Below are positions 1 to 5,255 of a DNA stretch of 5,255 nt, piece after piece (positions within the stretch are counted from its first letter, which is position 1; every line of letters begins with the position of its first letter). Under the pieces are notes generated by a model that made no database searches, had not been told where the DNA came from, and worked only from the letters and a program-made list of their open reading frames with translations. The position numbers and the translations under genes were made by a program. The stretch is from contig DAOUQR010000100.1 of NCBI GenBank assembly GCA_030625525.1, forward strand, positions 1 through 5,255, read 5' to 3'. The DNA comes from Pseudomonadota bacterium. Its GTDB lineage: Bacteria > Pseudomonadota > Gammaproteobacteria > DAOUQR01.

Positions 1-15
1 CTGCCTGCTTTTTTT
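1..15 (+). terminator. Possible 3' half of an upstream terminator, cut by the window edge
   Basis: The window opens with CTGCCTGC followed by seven T's. A GC-rich arm running straight into a T tract is the usual 3' end of a Rho-independent terminator. The matching 5' arm (GCAGGCAG) would lie outside the window, so this cannot be confirmed. If it is real, transcription of the ankyrin gene starts after it and that gene is not truncated at its 5' end. Confidence 0.25.
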
Positions 16-36
16 AAAGCGAAGCTCACAGAAAAG

Positions 37-1560
37 ATGAAAAGGAAGATAATGCACGATCATCTAGTAAGTGGGGTTGATATTAGCCAGCGCTCAGATA
101 TTGAGATTTTAATTAGTAATTATGTGAATAAAAAACCAGGCTTGATAAAACAATTAGCAAAGCTTGATGGAAAGAAAATTGTTATCTCACTGCTTACGAA
201 TTCAAATAATCCTTCTGATAAAATTTTACCTCTGCTAGCACTGGTGGAATTTACTAGGAAAGATAATGTCGACTTCTTAATTGCTGCCTATCTCTACATA
301 ATTGAAAGAACTAAGGATAGCAACGTATTTTATAAAGCCTATGTTAATCTTTCAGATGCTTACAATCGTAAGGGGCACTTAGCTGAGAGCCTGGAGTCCT
401 TAAAAAAAGCAAGTGGTATTGATAACACAAAAGAGGTAAGGAAAAAAATACAACAGGTTTACAAAAGATTGAAAGAAAAGTTAACTAAAAAATGTTACAG
501 CGGACGTCTTGATAACGTTAAGTATTACTATGAAATATTAAAAGGTGAAAAGCAGATACCTGCTAACATGATAATAACAGCAGCAAACTCTAAAAATAGT
601 ATACTCGAATATTTCTTGCAGGAACTTGATGTTAAAGAATTAGAATATAAAGATGCCCATGGCTGGAATGCTGTGCATTATTCAACTAAAAATAACAAAG
701 TAGACAATCTCAAATCATTACGACTTAAATGCCCAAATCTATTTCAGGTAAGGACAGGTTCCGGCGTCTGGAATGGTAATGAAACACCGATAATAGTTGC
801 AACAAGATATAAAAGTCATCAAGCGCTTAGCTATCTTTGCGATCTTGATTTTGATCCTAATGCCTTCGATAAAAACAATAGGTCGGCTTTGCATTGGGCA
901 TATAACAATAAAGATAATGAAGCATGTAAAATTATTTTAGAAGCTGGTGCTTCTCTAAACACAATAAATAAATCTGAATTTCCAAAAATCTTGCGTTGGT
1001 CGTATGATGCGGAAGACTCGGATTTATTCGCTCTGCTGTTAAAAGCCGGAGCTAATCCAAACGGTTTTTATAATCAAAAAAAGAGAGTTACTTTATTACA
1101 ACAAGCATGTTCAGACAAGAAGATAGCGTTCATTGACGCTTATCTTATGAGCGACGATTTGCAATTAGATAGCTATGATAACGCGGGATGGTCAGCTTTA
1201 AGTCGTTGTTACTATACCCGTGACATAACATCATTTATTAAATTACTTGATGCCGGTGCTGATCCAAAAAGTTTTTATAATCAAACAAAGAAAATCACTT
1301 TATTACATAAAGCTTGCAACGACGAAAAAGTTGCGTTTGTTACAGCCTTACTAGACACTAAATGTGTAGATATCACCGCGCGTGATACATGTAATAAATC
1401 ACCGCGAGATATAGCAGAGTCTAGAGCGACAGACGGTTGTATACAATCAGCAACCGCTAATGCGAAAGCTATATTAAAGCTTATTCTCAATTACAAACCT
1501 AACTCTTCGGATGACACATCAAAAGATGATGATTGCATTTTGCCGAAAAATAATTATTGA
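37..1560 (+). CDS. Ankyrin-repeat protein with a TPR-like N-terminal segment
   Basis: The 507-residue product has no signal peptide or membrane segment, so it should be soluble. Residues 98-131 fit a tetratricopeptide repeat (A101, L105, A108-Y109, G113, A116, L121, A125), followed by a Lys/Glu-rich helical stretch to about 152. From about 178 to 485 there are roughly eight ankyrin-type units, mostly degenerate. The clearest is at 279-310 (SALHWA, then ILEAGASLN); others start near 206, 248, 312, 350, 383 and 419. Residues 337-370 and 406-439 are 20/34 identical, a 69-residue internal repeat. The tail (489-507) is hydrophilic and Asp-rich. Ankyrin and TPR units bind other proteins; no catalytic motif is visible, so the partner and role are unknown. 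In Legionella-like bacteria many such proteins are Dot/Icm effectors, but that is inference here. The frame stays open to the left edge, so the start may be upstream, at 37 or at 52. A stem-loop follows the stop. Confidence 0.85.
   Translation: MKRKIMHDHLVSGVDISQRSDIEILISNYVNKKPGLIKQLAKLDGKKIVISLLTNSNNPSDKILPLLALVEFTRKDNVDFLIAAYLYIIERTKDSNVFYKAYVNLSDAYNRKGHLAESLESLKKASGIDNTKEVRKKIQQVYKRLKEKLTKKCYSGRLDNVKYYYEILKGEKQIPANMIITAANSKNSILEYFLQELDVKELEYKDAHGWNAVHYSTKNNKVDNLKSLRLKCPNLFQVRTGSGVWNGNETPIIVATRYKSHQALSYLCDLDFDPNAFDKNNRSALHWAYNNKDNEACKIILEAGASLNTINKSEFPKILRWSYDAEDSDLFALLLKAGANPNGFYNQKKRVTLLQQACSDKKIAFIDAYLMSDDLQLDSYDNAGWSALSRCYYTRDITSFIKLLDAGADPKSFYNQTKKITLLHKACNDEKVAFVTALLDTKCVDITARDTCNKSPRDIAESRATDGCIQSATANAKAILKLILNYKPNSSDDTSKDDDCILPKNNY
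42..48 (+). promoter_or_regulatory. Candidate ribosome binding site favouring the ATG at 52
   Basis: AAGGAAG lies just upstream of the second in-frame ATG (52-54, codon 6 of the longer reading), with 3 nt between the motif and that ATG, or 5 nt counting from AAGGA. The first ATG at 37 has only the weak AGAAAAG directly against it. The motif therefore argues for a start at 52, five residues shorter, although the spacing is on the short side. Confidence 0.35.
1045..1353 (+). repeat. Imperfect 207-nt tandem duplication inside the ankyrin gene
   Basis: The segment 1045-1146 recurs at 1252-1353, exactly 207 nt (69 codons) later. By hand count the two 102-nt segments match at 73 positions (about 72%), and their products at 20 of 34 residues, including the shared run FYNQ and the AGA, TLL, AC and AF pairs. 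The period equals two ankyrin repeats, so the unit that was copied is a pair rather than a single repeat. The second half of each period is much more diverged. This points to an older in-frame duplication, not a recent or unstable one. Confidence 0.8.
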
Positions 1561-1572
1561 TCGCATTACAGG

Positions 1573-1607
1573 TTTGTTGATGGCGGTTTTACACCGCCAT
1601 CAACAAA
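1573..1607 (+). terminator. Perfect 15-bp stem-loop, likely terminator of the ankyrin gene
   Basis: TTTGTTGATGGCGGT (1573-1587) and ACCGCCATCAACAAA (1593-1607) are exact reverse complements around the 5-nt loop TTTAC. The structure begins 12 nt after the ankyrin stop codon. On the + strand it is followed by TTGTTATATT, which is T-rich but not a clean T run, so termination may be partial. On the - strand there is no T tract after it, so it is oriented to end the ankyrin transcript before katG. Confidence 0.7.
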
Positions 1608-1617
1608 TTGTTATATT
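1588..1617 (+). promoter_or_regulatory. Candidate sigma-70 promoter for katG
   Basis: TTTACA (1588-1593, one mismatch to TTGACA) and TATATT (1612-1617, one mismatch to TATAAT) are separated by 18 nt, placing a start site near 1624 and a leader of about 45 nt. The -35 element would sit in the loop and first base of the right arm of the terminator stem. An alternative pair, TTGTTA (1609-1614) and TAAGAT (1631-1636) with a 16-nt spacer, is a poorer match. No OxyR-type site could be recognised with confidence. Confidence 0.35.
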
Positions 1618-1628
1618 CCTGACGATAA

Positions 1629-3896
<2,268 letters not shown>

Positions 3897-3971
3897 GCAA
3901 TAAACCCTCTAACACGGCTGCCTCATATTGCCTAAGGCCTATTTGCTTCACACAATGGACTGAGATTCATC
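3897..3971 (+). other. katG-SulP intergenic gap (75 nt)
   Basis: No stem-loop followed by a T run is present; the best hairpin is only 4 bp (GCCT 3920-3923 with AGGC 3935-3938). A weak promoter-like pair, TTGCCT (3928-3933) and CACAAT (3951-3956) with a 17-nt spacer, would leave a leader of only about 9 nt. The absence of a terminator makes read-through from katG into the transporter gene the simpler reading. Confidence 0.45.
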
Positions 3972-5255
3972 ATGGAAAAATTATTTGACTTTAAACATGT
4001 TAAAAATGACTTGTTTGGAGGACTCACCGCCGGAATCGTAGCTCTTCCACTCGCATTAGCCTTTGGTGTCCAGTCAGGTATGGGCGCAATAACGGGTCTC
4101 TATGGCGCCATTGTGCTTGGTTTTTTTGCGGCCCTGTTTGGTGGAACCGCCACTCAAGTCAGCGGTCCAACCGGTCCTATGACGGTGGTGTCAGCGATGG
4201 TTCTTTCCTCAGCCATTGAAATGTCGGGGAGCTTGAGTCAAGGGATGGGGATCATCATTGCTTCGTTTATACTGTGCGGTGTTTTTCAACTTTTGTTTGG
4301 CTTTTTAAAAATTGGCCGCTATATCAAATATATGCCGTATCCGGTTATATCAGGATTTATGACTGGAATTGGTGTGATCATTATTTTATTTCAGTTAAAT
4401 CCATTTATGGGGCAAGTATCTCCACGACATACCCTAGGTATCTTTTTAAATATTGCTAACTCAATGGATAAAATGAATCTAAGCTCTGTTGGTCTAGGCT
4501 TGTCTACCATTGCTGTGATTTATCTCTTTCCTAAAGTCACAAAACGAATTCCGAGTGTGTTAGTCGCTTTGATTGCTGGTACGGTGATTGCGCTTTTGTT
4601 CAACCTCAACGTGCAAACGATTGGCAGCATTCCGAGTGGTCTCCCAACATTGAAATTCAGTGAGTTAAGCAAGATTGATACATCAATGGTCTGGATGATT
4701 ATGGAGTTCGGCCTAACATTGGCGGCTTTAGGTGCGATTGATTCCCTTTTAACCTCCGTCATCGCAGACAACTTAACAAAAACAAAGCATGATAGTAATC
4801 GAGAACTAATCGGGCAGGGGATTGGTAACCTATTAACTGGATTTATCGGTGGACTACCCGGTGCAGGTGCCACCATGCGAACCGTAGTCAATGCAAATGC
4901 AGGTGGAAAAACACGTTTATCGGGCATAATACATAGTCTATTTTTATTAGCCGTTGTATTGGAGCTTGGAAAATATGCGTCCTTTATCCCACTAAGTGTA
5001 TTAGCCGCAATCTTGTTTACCGTGGGGATTGGGATCATTGATTACCGTGGTTTACGTCATTTACACAAGATTCCTCGAACAGATGCTGTCGTGATGATTA
5101 TTGTCTTGTTAATAACCGTGTTTGGTAACTTAATTCATGCAGTGGGAGCCGGTGTCATTTTAGCCTGTGTTTTATTCATGAAACAATCCAGCGATATTAT
5201 TGAATCAGAAACGACTATTAAAGCACTGGATCAATCAGAAACAGGGGTACACCCA
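3972..5255 (+). CDS. SulP-family anion transporter, BicA-like (3' end beyond window)
   Basis: The visible 428 residues cover the membrane domain of a SulP transporter and stop at the window edge, in the linker where a cytoplasmic STAS domain normally begins. The opening (DLFGGLTAGIVALPLALAFG), SGPTGPMTVV at 64-73, MPYPVISGFMTGIG, IDSLLTSVIAD around D257 and NRELIGQG then GAGATMRTVVN around T301 closely resemble cyanobacterial BicA, a sodium-dependent bicarbonate importer. T67, D257 and T301 line up, from memory, with BicA T69, D258 and T302 at the substrate and sodium sites. Bicarbonate uptake is therefore a reasonable guess, but SulP members also carry sulfate, chloride or dicarboxylates, and the substrate cannot be settled here. 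The protein should span the inner membrane about 14 times. The ATG at 3972 is the first start after an in-frame stop at 3933, and its N-terminus aligns with BicA. The Shine-Dalgarno is weak (GGACTGAG, 3957-3964), which could suit translation following katG. Confidence 0.93.
   Translation, partial: MEKLFDFKHVKNDLFGGLTAGIVALPLALAFGVQSGMGAITGLYGAIVLGFFAALFGGTATQVSGPTGPMTVVSAMVLSSAIEMSGSLSQGMGIIIASFILCGVFQLLFGFLKIGRYIKYMPYPVISGFMTGIGVIIILFQLNPFMGQVSPRHTLGIFLNIANSMDKMNLSSVGLGLSTIAVIYLFPKVTKRIPSVLVALIAGTVIALLFNLNVQTIGSIPSGLPTLKFSELSKIDTSMVWMIMEFGLTLAALGAIDSLLTSVIADNLTKTKHDSNRELIGQGIGNLLTGFIGGLPGAGATMRTVVNANAGGKTRLSGIIHSLFLLAVVLELGKYASFIPLSVLAAILFTVGIGIIDYRGLRHLHKIPRTDAVVMIIVLLITVFGNLIHAVGAGVILACVLFMKQSSDIIESETTIKALDQSETGVHP

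Noticed and set aside
7..20. Small hairpin GCTTT-TTTT-AAAGC
   Set aside because: It has only a 5-bp, mostly A-T stem with no T tract after it; the T run is better read as the tail of an upstream terminator.
1281..1490. 69-residue - strand open frame within the ankyrin gene
   Set aside because: It overlaps the second copy of the ankyrin duplication, which is explained by the + strand protein.
3920..3938. Hairpin after katG as a terminator
   Set aside because: It has a 4-bp stem with an 11-nt loop and no T run; too weak to call.
3928..3956. Promoter-like pair TTGCCT / CACAAT before the SulP gene
   Set aside because: Each box matches only 4 of 6 consensus bases, and the start site would leave about 9 nt before the ATG.
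4520..5038. 172-residue open frame on the - strand
   Set aside because: It lies wholly inside the SulP gene, whose + strand product matches the family over its whole visible length; the - strand product has no recognisable family.

Overview
The window holds three genes, all on the + strand: an ankyrin-repeat protein gene (37-1560), a catalase-peroxidase gene, katG, whose product carries an export signal (1668-3896), and the 5' part of a SulP-family anion/bicarbonate transporter gene that runs off the right edge (from 3972). About 90% of the window is coding. I saw no RNA gene, CRISPR array, insertion sequence or attachment site.

The organism is most likely a gammaproteobacterium, and a Legionella-like (Legionellales) host is my best guess. 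This is inference. A eukaryote-type ankyrin/TPR protein in a low-GC genome beside an exported KatG fits amoeba-associated or intracellular bacteria, and Legionella is known to have a periplasmic catalase-peroxidase. Nothing in the window proves the genus.

Layout. Positions 1-36 look like the tail of something upstream: a GC-rich arm followed by seven T's, possibly the end of a terminator. The ankyrin gene is AT-rich (one sampled line is 30% GC) and contains a 207-nt imperfect tandem duplication that encodes two ankyrin repeats per period. It ends 12 nt before a perfect 15-bp stem-loop at 1573-1607, which probably terminates its transcript. katG follows with a strong AGGAG ribosome binding site and is closer to 50% GC in sampled lines. 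All the expected haem-pocket and Met-Tyr-Trp adduct residues are present. The transporter gene begins 75 nt after the katG stop with no convincing terminator between them, so the two may be co-transcribed.

How the genes relate. The ankyrin gene is probably an independent unit, separated from katG by the stem-loop, and is a candidate secreted or host-interacting protein. katG would remove hydrogen peroxide in the periplasm. The transporter would import bicarbonate or another anion across the inner membrane. A functional link between katG and the transporter is suggested only by their adjacency. I did not find a clearly undescribed system. The points most worth following are the TPR-ankyrin protein with its internal duplication and the katG-SulP pairing.
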